Source: Actinomycetota bacterium (GTDB lineage Bacteria > Actinomycetota > Coriobacteriia > Anaerosomatales > Anaerosomataceae). From it: DNA of 64,000 nt. Shown here piece by piece: positions 6,956-15,054 of this stretch. The number at the start of each line of letters is the position of its first letter. Positions within the stretch are counted from its first letter, which is position 1. The stretch spans positions 1-64,000 of the forward strand of contig SBEH01000004.1 in the NCBI GenBank assembly GCA_009668945.1. Reading direction: 5' to 3'. Both the position numbers and the translations under genes were made by a program. The notes beneath the pieces are model-generated. The model had not been told where the DNA came from and ran no database searches. It worked only from the letters and a program-made list of their open reading frames with translations.

Positions 6956-9370
6956 TCAAACGTGCACGCGCCGCTCCTGGGAGGTGGTGGCGATGGTCGC
7001 GTCGCGCTCCTGCGACACCGAGACACCCGCGACGTCTTCTATGAGCGTCGCCCAGTCACTGTCAAGGGCGTTCGTTCGAGAAGCCATGCGCATCAGATCG
7101 TGGGCCACCGGATCGCACTCCATCTTCCGCAGCGCGGTCTCGATCGCACCGGCCCACGCTGAAGCTCCCGCCTCGCGAACCACGGTGCCGGTCACTCCAT
7201 CGCGAACGATGTCCTTCGGACCGCCTGCGTCGCTGACCAGTGCCGGCAGCCCGCACGACTGTGCCTCGAGTACCACCATCCCGAAGGTATCGGTCCTGCT
7301 GGGGAACACCAGCAGATCGGCCGCCGAGTACAGCGCGGGCAGGGCCTCGTTGTCGAACACGCCTGCGTAGCAGAGGCCCGGCAGCTCGGCGGCGGCGGCC
7401 ACGATCTCCTCCTTGTACGGGCCGTCGCCAGCGAAGACCAGGTTCACGCCCGGTCGGTGGCTGGTGAGTTCACGGTACGCTTCGATGAGGACGTCGAGAT
7501 CCTTGTCGGGCGACAGCCGTCCCACGAACAGCAGTGTCGGGACGTCCGCCAGCCCGAGCGACTCCAGCATGATGTCGCGCGTGGGCAGCGGCACGAATAG
7601 CGAGGTATCCACTCCCCGTCGGAAAAGGCGCAGACGGCTCCGGTCGTACCCACGTTCCAGCAGGACATCCAGGTAGCTTGGCGTGGGCACCAGCACCTCG
7701 TCGGCAATCCGGTAGAACCAGTCCTGATAGGCGTCGACCAAGTCGGTCAACGACTCGTCTTTGGTGATGCTGCGAGTCTGTGCGGTGAAGTCGGTGTGGA
7801 AGACCATCTTGAGGGGAATGCCGAGGATTTTGGCGCACGCGGCGCCGAAGAGCCCCGTCGGCCCCGGCGTGGAGACGACGATCGAGTCGGGATCGACCTC
7901 CTGGACAAGCCGCAGTGAGCGGAGCACCGACGGTACCCCCAGCCGGTACGACTCATAGTAGGGGAGATCGAAGTACTGGGCGGCGGGGAGTCTGAGTACC
8001 CTTCCGGGGGTCTGAGGCTCGGCCGAGCCGCTCGTAACGACGGTCACCGGTAGGTCGTGTGCGTCCGCGCGAGCGGCCACCTGCCGCAATGTCACCGCGA
8101 CGCCGTTGAGGTCCTCGAGGGTGTCGGTGAACCATAGCGTCTTCGGGGGCGTGACGCTGGTGAGTCCCGTCTGCGCGGCGAAGAGGTCGGTGGCCGTTCG
8201 TCCCCGGGCAAGCTGACCAGCCGAAGTAACGAACGGTGCGGCGAAGAAGGCCACAGGGAGGGCGGCGGATGCGCTGCGCACGAGAGAAATGACATCCCCG
8301 CTGGCTAGACTCTTCGTGACCGAGTCTGTGAACTCGGTCAGAAGCTCGTCCGAGATGTCGGCGACGTTCTCGTACGCAATCTGGAGCCGGTCATCCAGCT
8401 CGAGATGACGGGCCCGTTCGAGGTCCTCGGCCATGCGCATGAACGAAGCCGCGATCGGGTCTCTTGATGCCTTGATCTTGGCGAGCCGCTGGCTGAGGCG
8501 CTTGGGGCTGAGCCGGGGTGTGGGTTCGCCGAACAGGAGGTCATGCGCCTGCGCCATTCCCCCGCCGTTACCCTTGCCCCGCTCACTTGTGCGGGAGCGG
8601 GAGAACTCGCTCGCGATCTTGTACACGGAGAATGCCAGCGTCGTGGAGTCGTTGTGCCGCCCCCCGGACCTCGACTGTCGAGATGCGATCGAGCGGAGGA
8701 ACTGCTGGGTCGACGCGCCGGCCGCCTCCGTCCACGCGCGGCCGATGAGCAACCCCGCGTGATCGTCCGAACCGCCCGTGTATCCCTTGATCCACGAGTT
8801 CTCTGAGAACGGCTGGATCCCGTGGGTCTCGGAGAGCGTTGTCACCAGGGCCGGGGTGAGATGATCCAGCATCGTCTGCAGCTGGGTGTTCTGGCGTCTC
8901 GTGCGAGCGCCGTTCACAGTCTCGAATACGTCGAAGAGGACGACGAGCTTCTCCAGGTGGGCGGGCGTCAGTCGATCGTTCACCGCGAACGTCGCATGGG
9001 CCACCGAGTGCGCGAGATCCTGGTCCCTCAGGAAGTCACGCAGCGCGACGACATCGTGACGAATACCCTGGATGCTGGCGAATTGCCACTCGCTCAGTCC
9101 CCAAACGAGTACGTGAACCTTGCAGCCATCGTCCGGGAAATACGTGGTCACCTCGGTGCCGACGATCACGTCGTCGTGTCGGGCGGCAAGCTCGAGCGCA
9201 CCGGCGATGCAGTTGTGATCGGTGAGCGCGACTACGTCCATGCCACGCGACTTGGCCATCGCATAGACCGTCTCGGGGTCGGTGTAGGACTCCGACGCAC
9301 CGAGTCGCTGCAGGAACCACTCCGACGGGTGATCAGAGAAGCGTGAGTGTACGTGCATGTCCGCCCGCAT
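6956..9370 (-). CDS. PHP-domain / GT4 glycosyltransferase fusion
   Basis: This 804-aa protein has two catalytic halves. Residues 1-210 form a PHP metal-dependent phosphoesterase domain with H6-x-H8, L-T-D51-H52-N, G-T-E73 and G-G-S-D202-D-H204. Residues 210-400 are a helical linker region. Residues 405-775 are a GT4 (GT-B) glycosyltransferase containing L-L-F-V-G-R-L-S-P-D-K-D, V-F-A-G-D-G-P-Y-K and the EX7E-type segment around S-R-T-D-T-F-G-M-V-V-L-E-A. PHP-GT4 combinations occur in some bacterial surface-glycan genes; the PHP half might hydrolyse a phosphoester or sense metal. The substrate is unknown. GGAGGT lies 8 bases before ATG 9370. The gene stands alone, next to the tRNA. Confidence 0.85.
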   Translation of the reverse strand: MRADMHVHSRFSDHPSEWFLQRLGASESYTDPETVYAMAKSRGMDVVALTDHNCIAGALELAARHDDVIVGTEVTTYFPDDGCKVHVLVWGLSEWQFASIQGIRHDVVALRDFLRDQDLAHSVAHATFAVNDRLTPAHLEKLVVLFDVFETVNGARTRRQNTQLQTMLDHLTPALVTTLSETHGIQPFSENSWIKGYTGGSDDHAGLLIGRAWTEAAGASTQQFLRSIASRQSRSGGRHNDSTTLAFSVYKIASEFSRSRTSERGKGNGGGMAQAHDLLFGEPTPRLSPKRLSQRLAKIKASRDPIAASFMRMAEDLERARHLELDDRLQIAYENVADISDELLTEFTDSVTKSLASGDVISLVRSASAALPVAFFAAPFVTSAGQLARGRTATDLFAAQTGLTSVTPPKTLWFTDTLEDLNGVAVTLRQVAARADAHDLPVTVVTSGSAEPQTPGRVLRLPAAQYFDLPYYESYRLGVPSVLRSLRLVQEVDPDSIVVSTPGPTGLFGAACAKILGIPLKMVFHTDFTAQTRSITKDESLTDLVDAYQDWFYRIADEVLVPTPSYLDVLLERGYDRSRLRLFRRGVDTSLFVPLPTRDIMLESLGLADVPTLLFVGRLSPDKDLDVLIEAYRELTSHRPGVNLVFAGDGPYKEEIVAAAAELPGLCYAGVFDNEALPALYSAADLLVFPSRTDTFGMVVLEAQSCGLPALVSDAGGPKDIVRDGVTGTVVREAGASAWAGAIETALRKMECDPVAHDLMRMASRTNALDSDWATLIEDVAGVSVSQERDATIATTSQERRVHV

Positions 9371-9432
9371 CCAGTACCTCCATCTCTCGCGCTGACAGTG
9401 GAGTGCTACGGCCGCGGATCGGCCGGGCGTCG

Positions 9433-10074
9433 CTAGCAGTCGGGCGCGACGCTCCCGGAGGATGTCGTACGATCGTGTGCGGCGCGCTCGAAGACGTCAT
9501 CGATCTGCTCGGCCAATGCGGCGTCCACGCGGATGCTGAACTCCGGGTATCCGCGGTGCGACCCGAAGCAGTCTCGTAGCAGTAGAGCCGCATCGGCATG
9601 ATCGCTCCAGCCGACGGCTGGCTTGCTGCCGAGTGTGCCCCGGAGGAGAACCGTACCGCTGAGCGCCTTGACAGCTGTTTGGAGGTCACCTATCCAGGTG
9701 TGCTGAACAATCGCGATGACCGCGGTGCTTCCGGTCGTCAGGGACTCCAGGGCCTGCCACGTGCTCTGGACGGCATGGCCGGTCCAGTACTCGTGCGCGT
9801 CCTGCTCGTTCTCGTTCTGTAGGTCGCGTACAGACAGCTCGGCAGCTTCCAGCTCCAGGAGCTCGCTGAGCGCAGTGCCGAACTCGATGTCCTCGTACGC
9901 GAGCGATACAGGTGTGGAGAATGACAGCCCCTCCTCGGTGACCGAGACAAGCAGCACGTCAAGCAACCGCACGGCCGCTGACTCGTGTGCGGCAACAAAC
10001 TCCTGAAGCACGGTTCCGCATCGCTCGTCGTCAGCCATTTCGATAACCACGATCTCGACGGGACACCGATCCAT
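9433..10074 (-). CDS. DUF6325-like cytosolic protein
   Basis: This 213-aa protein reads MDRCPVEIVVIEMADDERC, followed by alternating strands (V-R-L-L-D-V-L-L-V-S-V-T) and acidic helices. The arrangement 'P-V-E-x-x-V-I-E ... I/L-D-x-x-x-V' resembles the actinobacterial DUF6325 family, which has no established function. The family is usually shorter (about 150 aa), so the C-terminal 60 residues are extra. ATG 10074 follows GAGGGAG and was preferred to longer in-frame starts. It precedes the PHP-GT4 gene by 62 bases on the same strand and may be cotranscribed. Confidence 0.65.
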   Translation of the reverse strand: MDRCPVEIVVIEMADDERCGTVLQEFVAAHESAAVRLLDVLLVSVTEEGLSFSTPVSLAYEDIEFGTALSELLELEAAELSVRDLQNENEQDAHEYWTGHAVQSTWQALESLTTGSTAVIAIVQHTWIGDLQTAVKALSGTVLLRGTLGSKPAVGWSDHADAALLLRDCFGSHRGYPEFSIRVDAALAEQIDDVFERAAHDRTTSSGSVAPDC

Positions 10075-10365
10075 GGCAATCTCCCTCTCACGCGGCGGTT
10101 GGCGCATCGACGCCATCTTGGCAGCAGAAGGCCGGGATTTGGCTGCATCGATGTGGCACCCATGAAAGGGACTCGTAAAACGGGCGTGGACGGCGGGCGA
10201 GCGAAGCCGCAGGTTCGGCATCATGATGCGCCGGAGAGCCGGACCGCCCAGGCGGCGGCACCGCGCCCGAGTTCTCTATTCGCTTGATGGCTTCCGTTGC
10301 GCGCGCGGTAGAATCGCTGCGTCGAGTGATGAACGGCTTTCCATGTCGCCGGAGGATGAGGACTC

Positions 10366-10773
10366 ATGAAGACCGTGCGAGTGGCGGCGCTGGTGTTCGC
10401 CGTGACAACAGGTGTCGTCGTGGCCTTCCAGCTTGCCCTAGCCCTCGGGGCTCCCTGGGGCGCCTATGCGATGGGGGGCTCCTTCCCCGGCGTGTTTCCG
10501 ACGCCGATGCGCGTTGCCGCCGTCCTTCAGGCCGCGATTCTGGTGGTGCTTGCTCTTGTCGTGCTGTCGCGGGCCGGCGTTGCGCTTCCGCAGTGGGCGC
10601 GCCCGTCGGTCTGGGCGGTCTGGGTCGTGGTTGCCTTCAGTGCACTCTCACTGGTGCTCAACCTCATCACGCCGAGCGGCGGTGAACGTGCGATATGGGC
10701 ACCCGTCGCGGCGATTCTGCTTGGCTCGTGCGTAACCGTCGCGACTGGCGCGCGCAAGCACCAACCGCGCTGA
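10366..10773 (+). CDS. Four-TM integral membrane protein, unknown function
   Basis: This 135-aa protein is almost entirely hydrophobic, with TM helices near residues 6-28, 46-68, 80-101 and 108-127 and a short basic C-terminus (G-A-R-K-H-Q-P-R). The ATG follows GGAGGATGAGGACTC. TAGAAT at 10309-10314 with TTGATG 19 bases upstream is a weak promoter candidate. It lies 50 bases upstream of the flavodoxin gene and may share its transcript. No family is recognised. Confidence 0.65.
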   Translation: MKTVRVAALVFAVTTGVVVAFQLALALGAPWGAYAMGGSFPGVFPTPMRVAAVLQAAILVVLALVVLSRAGVALPQWARPSVWAVWVVVAFSALSLVLNLITPSGGERAIWAPVAAILLGSCVTVATGARKHQPR

Positions 10774-10823
10774 TTGGCCTGAGTTCCGCGAGGTCCGGTG
10801 CGGATCGTTCGGGGGAGTCCACG

Positions 10824-11327
10824 ATGTCCTCGGTCCTTGTCGTGCATGCAACCAAGTACGGTTCCACTCGTCAGGTGGCGCAGGCAATAGCCAAGCGGCT
10901 GTCGTCCGCGGGATTCGACGTTGACGTTCGCGCCGCCGCAGACTCAGGGGATGTCTCGAAGTACTCCGCGGTGGTCCTCGGCACCGCCCTCTACTTCTTC
11001 ATGTGGCGAGGCGACGCACACCGCTTCGTTCGCCGGAACCGCGCGGCACTCACTAGCGTGCCCCTTGCCCTCTTCGGCCTCGGACCGATAGAGGACAAGG
11101 CCGAACAATGGGCCGGCGCCCGCGCGAATCTGGAAAAGGGCCTGGCGAAGCATCCGTGGCTGAAGCCTTCAGCCATCACTGTCTTCGGCGGCAGGGTGGA
11201 GCCTTCGGCGCTGCGCTTTCCGGACAACAATCCGGCGTTTCGCGGAATGACGCCAACGGACTTGCGCGACTTCCAGGCGATCGACGCCTGGGCGGACACG
11301 CTTCCCGAGGCCCTCGGAATCGGCTGA
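10824..11327 (+). CDS. Flavodoxin-domain protein (HemG / protoporphyrinogen-oxidase-like)
   Basis: This 167-aa protein begins MSSVLVVHATKYGSTRQVA, the FMN phosphate-binding loop of flavodoxin-like proteins (T-K-Y-G-S-T), continues with V-V-L-G-T-A-L-Y-F near residues 50-60 and P-L-A-L-F-G-L-G-P near 80. Length and motifs match the flavodoxin_5/HemG group, which use FMN for electron transfer, including menaquinone-dependent protoporphyrinogen oxidation. No heme genes are nearby, so the specific substrate is not assigned. GGGGGAG precedes the ATG at 10824. Confidence 0.85.
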   Translation: MSSVLVVHATKYGSTRQVAQAIAKRLSSAGFDVDVRAAADSGDVSKYSAVVLGTALYFFMWRGDAHRFVRRNRAALTSVPLALFGLGPIEDKAEQWAGARANLEKGLAKHPWLKPSAITVFGGRVEPSALRFPDNNPAFRGMTPTDLRDFQAIDAWADTLPEALGIG

Positions 11328-11402
11328 GGCCACAAGGCTCCCTGGTCGGCAGCTCCTTCCATTAGGCGAGCGCCGGGCATCATCGACGCGCTTGGTCGAA
11401 GA

Positions 11403-11885
11403 CTAGCCGCAGCCCAGGAGCGAAGGCGTGGCGTACCACCGGAGGACGCCGGTCGACGGTGAGGCGGGATCAAGATCGATTCGCAAGAGTCCGCCCTTCT
11501 TCAGATCGAGCCGGCCTCCGCCCATCAGGCCAGCGATGGCCGTCGTCATCGAGGGATCGTGACCTACGAGAAGCAGCGATTCCTGCTCGGAGTATGGCTC
11601 CAGTATCGCCGCGAGGACGCCGGGGCCGAAAGTCCCGGGGCCGAGCCGTGCATCTTCGACACAACGTATCGACGGGATCTCCTCGCAGACAAGCAGGGCG
11701 GTGCGTAGAGCGCGCTCGCACGGGCTGGTCAGCGCAACCTCGATCCCCAGCCGCAGCCGGGCCATGTGTCTCGCGACCTCGCGGATCACCGAGACGCCGT
11801 GCTCTGAGAGGGGTCGCAAGTCGTCGTCCCCGGTCCACTCCTCGCGAGAGAGAGCGGGTCCATGCCTGAGGAAGTACAGCTTCAT
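11403..11885 (-). CDS. sixA: SixA-type phosphohistidine phosphatase
   Basis: This 160-aa protein reads MKLYFLRHGPALS with the catalytic R-H-G of the histidine phosphatase superfamily at residues 7-9, T-S-P-C-E-R-A near 55, and V-G-H-D-P-S near 108 carrying the second catalytic His. Small proteins with only this core are SixA-like and remove phosphate from phosphohistidine on HPt domains or the nitrogen PTS protein. ATG 11885 was chosen; a TTG immediately before it is also possible. No phosphorelay gene is adjacent, so the partner is unknown. Confidence 0.85.
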   Translation of the reverse strand: MKLYFLRHGPALSREEWTGDDDLRPLSEHGVSVIREVARHMARLRLGIEVALTSPCERALRTALLVCEEIPSIRCVEDARLGPGTFGPGVLAAILEPYSEQESLLLVGHDPSMTTAIAGLMGGGRLDLKKGGLLRIDLDPASPSTGVLRWYATPSLLGCG

Positions 11886-11968
11886 CAATTGTCAAACCCT
11901 CGTCGGTGTTCGACTTGGCCCGTCGGCCGACACGCGCGGTCCGCGCCGGCGGAGCACAGTCGCGATGA

Positions 11969-12847
11969 CTAAGCCTTCTTGAAGCCGAACACATGTGCCC
12001 AGATGGCATGCTCCAGGTCAGCTCGAGTCAGCTTCGGGGCGTGTTTGCGGAGATCGGAGAGGGCGCTCTCGAGCAGTTCGGCAGCTTCCGCCGGTTCAAC
12101 GTTCCTGCCCGTGACCGTCCCGATGAAGTCTACCGTCCACCTAGGCGGCTGTTCAGCCGCGTCGCATCCGGATACCAGGCGCAGGTGGGCCAGTGCAGCG
12201 GCTCCGACGCCGCGCGTAGCCTTGGCGGCTGCCAGCACGTCGGGGAGGCGGTTCGGATTGCACAGATCCTTCTTGGTCTCGATCCCGTTCTGGTGGAGGT
12301 TCCGCGCGAAGTCCACGGCGACGGCAGCGCGCGTAAGAGACGGAATCCCCAGGGCCCGCTGGTCGCTCATGAAGACCTTGTCGACGAGGGTGGACTCAGC
12401 GCGCCTGTCGAGTGCGGTTACGAACTCGCCCAGCTTGAGACGCCTCGATGTGATAGACGGCTTGCCCCCCTTGCGCTCCCAATAGGTCTGCAGGGAGCAG
12501 ACTGCACCAGAGGCGGAGCCGAATCGGGCTTGTCTTGTGAAGACCGCATCCACCACGCACAGTGCGAGATTCGGATACCCGATGTCCTTGAGGGGCTTCT
12601 TGGGCGGCTTGACTCCCAGCCCGAGAAGAGACTCGGCGACCAGATGCGCGTCACCGCCTGCCGGAGTCGCGGCAGCCACGGCTTCTTCGGATGCAGCAGG
12701 TGCGGGGATCTTGGCGGCGGCCTTCGTATTCTTCGCGATGCGGGACTCGTCGAGCCCCTTGGCACGCTTGGTGTCCTTGACCTTCCTCGGGCTGTTGGAC
12801 TTCTTGGGCGCAGATGCCTTTTCAGACGCCTTGGTCTTTTTGGCCAC
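11969..12847 (-). CDS. Lys-rich-tailed protein with helix-hairpin-helix (HhH-GPD-like) region
   Basis: This 292-aa protein has a Lys/Ala-rich, probably disordered N-terminus (residues 1-55) and a globular helical domain (68-292). Residues 202-226 (L-P-D-V-L-A-A-A-K-A-T-R-G-V-G-A-A-A-L-A) resemble the HhH motif of endonuclease III-like glycosylases, and W-T-V-D240-F could supply the conserved Asp; the catalytic Lys of bifunctional glycosylases is not evident and there is no C-terminal 4Fe-4S cluster. The tail resembles DNA-compacting actinobacterial tails. A DNA-binding role is inferred; catalysis is doubtful. It starts at GTG 12847 after AAGGGAGA. Confidence 0.6.
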   Translation of the reverse strand: MAKKTKASEKASAPKKSNSPRKVKDTKRAKGLDESRIAKNTKAAAKIPAPAASEEAVAAATPAGGDAHLVAESLLGLGVKPPKKPLKDIGYPNLALCVVDAVFTRQARFGSASGAVCSLQTYWERKGGKPSITSRRLKLGEFVTALDRRAESTLVDKVFMSDQRALGIPSLTRAAVAVDFARNLHQNGIETKKDLCNPNRLPDVLAAAKATRGVGAAALAHLRLVSGCDAAEQPPRWTVDFIGTVTGRNVEPAEAAELLESALSDLRKHAPKLTRADLEHAIWAHVFGFKKA

Positions 12848-12941
12848 GTCAGTCTCCCTTCGAGCCGACGTTTCACCCGGTTCTCCAAGTCTACGGCCGC
12901 AACGGCGCGCTCAGGGTCGCTCAGTTGTTGCTTTTGTGTTG

Positions 12942-13388
12942 CTAATGGCTTGCCTCGGCGCTCAGCTCGACCGTCTCGGCTGCTTCCGCGAGTTCCGCCG
13001 CCCGTTCGCCGGGCGAGTACACGACCGCCAGGGTGCGTACGATGCCCAAAGCGAGCACAAGCGCCGCGAGCGCCAGAAGTTCGGGGGAGCCGAAGTGCTC
13101 GCTGTACATGCCGACCCACACTTCGCGCAGCACGAAGGCAAGAGATGCATCGAGAAGATGCGTGACGCGTACCCGCTGGAAACGCATGTACTCGGACAGC
13201 GAGTGAAACAGCTCGATGAAGACGAACACGGTGAGGAGCTCTACCGACAGTGCCTTGAACCCGTCGGATGAGCTGGTGGTGATCGAGATCCACACGTCGC
13301 GCGCGACGCCGATCACCATCCACACGAGCACGACCAGCACCAGGACGACCAGCACGTCAACAAGCACGCGGATGATGGCCGACTGCAT
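12942..13388 (-). CDS. PsiE-family membrane protein
   Basis: This 148-aa protein has four predicted TM helices (roughly residues 7-28, 45-65, 82-100 and 105-125). The pattern L-x-F-I-E-L-F-H-S-L-x-E-Y and R-V-x-x-L-L-D-A-S/x-L-A-F-V-x-R-E resembles the phosphate-starvation-inducible PsiE family, whose function is unknown. ATG 13388 was chosen because the upstream extension to a GTG at 13454 reads as low-complexity Pro/Arg sequence; neither has a strong ribosome binding site. It lies 94 bases downstream of no same-strand partner. Confidence 0.65.
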   Translation of the reverse strand: MQSAIIRVLVDVLVVLVLVVLVWMVIGVARDVWISITTSSSDGFKALSVELLTVFVFIELFHSLSEYMRFQRVRVTHLLDASLAFVLREVWVGMYSEHFGSPELLALAALVLALGIVRTLAVVYSPGERAAELAEAAETVELSAEASH

Positions 13389-13708
13389 CGCAGCGACCGA
13401 CAATCCCGACAGGCGCCACCGCGGAGGCGTACGGCTTGAGCCTGTCGGGATCACCGCGTCGTACCCGTGGGCGCGGTATTGGTCGGCGCATGCATGGGGC
13501 CATCATCATGCGGTTCTGGCCTCGATTGGTGACATGTGGGTTGCATCTGCGATACCGCGATGTAAGCCAGGTCGACGGCGGAACATCCGGTAGGCGGATG
13601 CATGTTAGTAGGTGCTCCCTGCGAGGGCGCGCAATGCCTGCAGGTCAAGAGCACGCGTTTACGCGGGTGTAACTACTCATCCCCAGAATCCACAGGTCAG
13701 CGGCTTGA
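13389..13708. other. 320-base intergenic region, no convincing gene
   Basis: Short open frames exist on both strands but lack ribosome binding sites and sensible composition. GCGTTTACGC (near 13660) is a small hairpin. No RNA family or promoter was recognised with confidence. Confidence 0.5.
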
Positions 13709-14590
13709 TCAGCGCATCCTGAAACGGACGTAGCGCAGGATCTCGGCCGCGACGTTGATTCCCGTCGCCTTCTCGAACCCCTCGAAGCCGGGCGCCGAGT
13801 TGACCTCGATCACCGAGTACCCGCGCTCGCCCATCACAACGTCCACGCCAGATATGTCCAGGCCGAGTACCTCCGTTGCCCGGAGTGCGAGCCACTCGAG
13901 TTCCTCATCGAGGGGATGCGGCTCAACGTGAGCTCCCTGGTGGACGTTGGCCCGAAACGAACCGAGCTTCGCGGTGCGCTTCATGGCTCCCACGACTCGG
14001 CCGCCGATAGTGATGATGCGTATGTCCGTGCCGCCACATTCGACGTATTCCTGGATGAGCAGCGTTTCGTTGAGCGCCCACACGGTCTCGAGCGACGCCT
14101 GGATCTCATCGAAGTCCCGACCCAGCATCACGCCCTTGCCGTGGGTGCCGCTCATCAGCTTGAGGATCACCTGAGGGCCTCCGACGAGCCTGACCATCTT
14201 CGCGACATCGGAGGGCTGGCGGGCTAGCACCGTTCGGGGGAAGGGGATCCCTGCTTCCGCGAGCATCTGGTGGGCTATGAGCTTGTCACGCGCCGCCATG
14301 ATCGCTGCCGAGGAGTTCACGATGACCGGGCCGCCGGGCCGTTCCATGTGTCTGATGACGGCGCGCGCGAACATGGTGGTGTCGCTGCCGGTACGGGGAA
14401 CGAACGCCGCCGGCTGCACGAAGGACCGCGACTTGTAGAAGGCGCGCGGACTCTCGACGTCGACCAGCAAGTCGAATCCCTGCGGATCGAGCCAGGAGAC
14501 TCGCAGTCCGAGACCCCTAGCTTCCTCTTCGAACCTGGCTCGGCTGTGGGGACGCTTTTCCATCGATAGGAACGCGACGGTGGGCAACAT
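13709..14590 (-). CDS. RimK-type ATP-grasp ligase
   Basis: This 293-aa protein has the RimK/ATP-grasp order: an N-terminal preATP-grasp domain (1-95), then V-N-S-S-A-A-I-M-A-A-R-D-K (the start of the ATP-grasp domain), V-I-L-K-L-M-S-G-T-H-G-K-G-V near residue 145 (ATP-binding Lys and Gly-rich loop), L-I-Q-E-Y-V-E near 180, and V-x-E-V-N-S-A-P-G-F-E near 265 (metal-binding Glu/Asn). The family ligates glutamate or other amino acids to a carboxylate, as in S6 modification, gamma-glutamyl or lysine-biosynthesis pathways. The acceptor cannot be inferred because neighbours are unrelated. GGAGAGG precedes ATG 14590. Confidence 0.88.
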   Translation of the reverse strand: MLPTVAFLSMEKRPHSRARFEEEARGLGLRVSWLDPQGFDLLVDVESPRAFYKSRSFVQPAAFVPRTGSDTTMFARAVIRHMERPGGPVIVNSSAAIMAARDKLIAHQMLAEAGIPFPRTVLARQPSDVAKMVRLVGGPQVILKLMSGTHGKGVMLGRDFDEIQASLETVWALNETLLIQEYVECGGTDIRIITIGGRVVGAMKRTAKLGSFRANVHQGAHVEPHPLDEELEWLALRATEVLGLDISGVDVVMGERGYSVIEVNSAPGFEGFEKATGINVAAEILRYVRFRMR

Positions 14591-14834
14591 CGTGGGCCTC
14601 TCCTTCCGTGTGGCGCCGGGATTCTACGGCCTGACGCGCCGCAGAAGGTTGCATCGAAGTAAGGCCCGCCGGTCGCATGGCCTCACCTGCGCGCGTGGTG
14701 ACGGGGCGATTCGCGGCGTGAGGTCCGTCTTGTGAACGTGATGCAAGAAGTTCGTAAGAACTCCGTGAAGTCGCTTTGCTGACCCGCTCGCTTGCCGACA
14801 ATCAGCTCGTCGGTCATCAGACAAGGAGCGGTTT
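14591..14834. promoter_or_regulatory. Upstream region of first redox module
   Basis: This divergent spacer contains the dyad AGTTC-GTAA-GAACT (14749-14762), a possible regulator site for the downstream small-protein/HAMP/cytochrome genes. TTGCTG at 14776-14781 might be a -35, but its -10 partner is poor. Confidence 0.3.
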
Positions 14835-15041
14835 GTGGAGCTATACGACTTGTGCCGTAGGGTCGGCGAGGAACTGGAGCGGAGGCATGCCGGAGATCCG
14901 ATGGGGCTGGTGATGGCAAAGGGTGAGTTGGCGAGGCAGACCGGCTTCCTGGCTGGTCTGGTGGCACGGTCGGATCCCGACGATCCGGAGAAGATCAAGC
15001 AGCTGCGCAAGGCCGCGGCTGGCATCGGCATCTACGTATAG
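14835..15041 (+). CDS. 68-aa SDPDDP-motif protein (redox module A)
   Basis: This small soluble helical protein starts at GTG 14835 after AAGGAG. It contains L-Y-x-x-x-x-R near the N-terminus, K-G-E-L-A-x-x-x-G-F in the middle, and S-D-P-D-D-P-E-K-I-K-Q-L-R-K-A-A near the C-terminus. The same features, in the same order and spacing, occur in the 67-aa protein at 46382-46585, so the two are homologous. Both begin an operon holding a HAMP protein and a multiheme cytochrome. Only 13 bases separate it from the HAMP gene. I recognise no named family; a role as a soluble partner of the membrane HAMP protein or cytochrome is inference. Confidence 0.8.
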   Translation: MELYDLCRRVGEELERRHAGDPMGLVMAKGELARQTGFLAGLVARSDPDDPEKIKQLRKAAAGIGIYV

Positions 15042-15054
15042 GGTGGGAGCAGGT

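Noticed and set aside
13436-13672. Small gene in the PsiE-RimK spacer
   Set aside because: No ribosome site, odd composition on both strands, no homology-like pattern.
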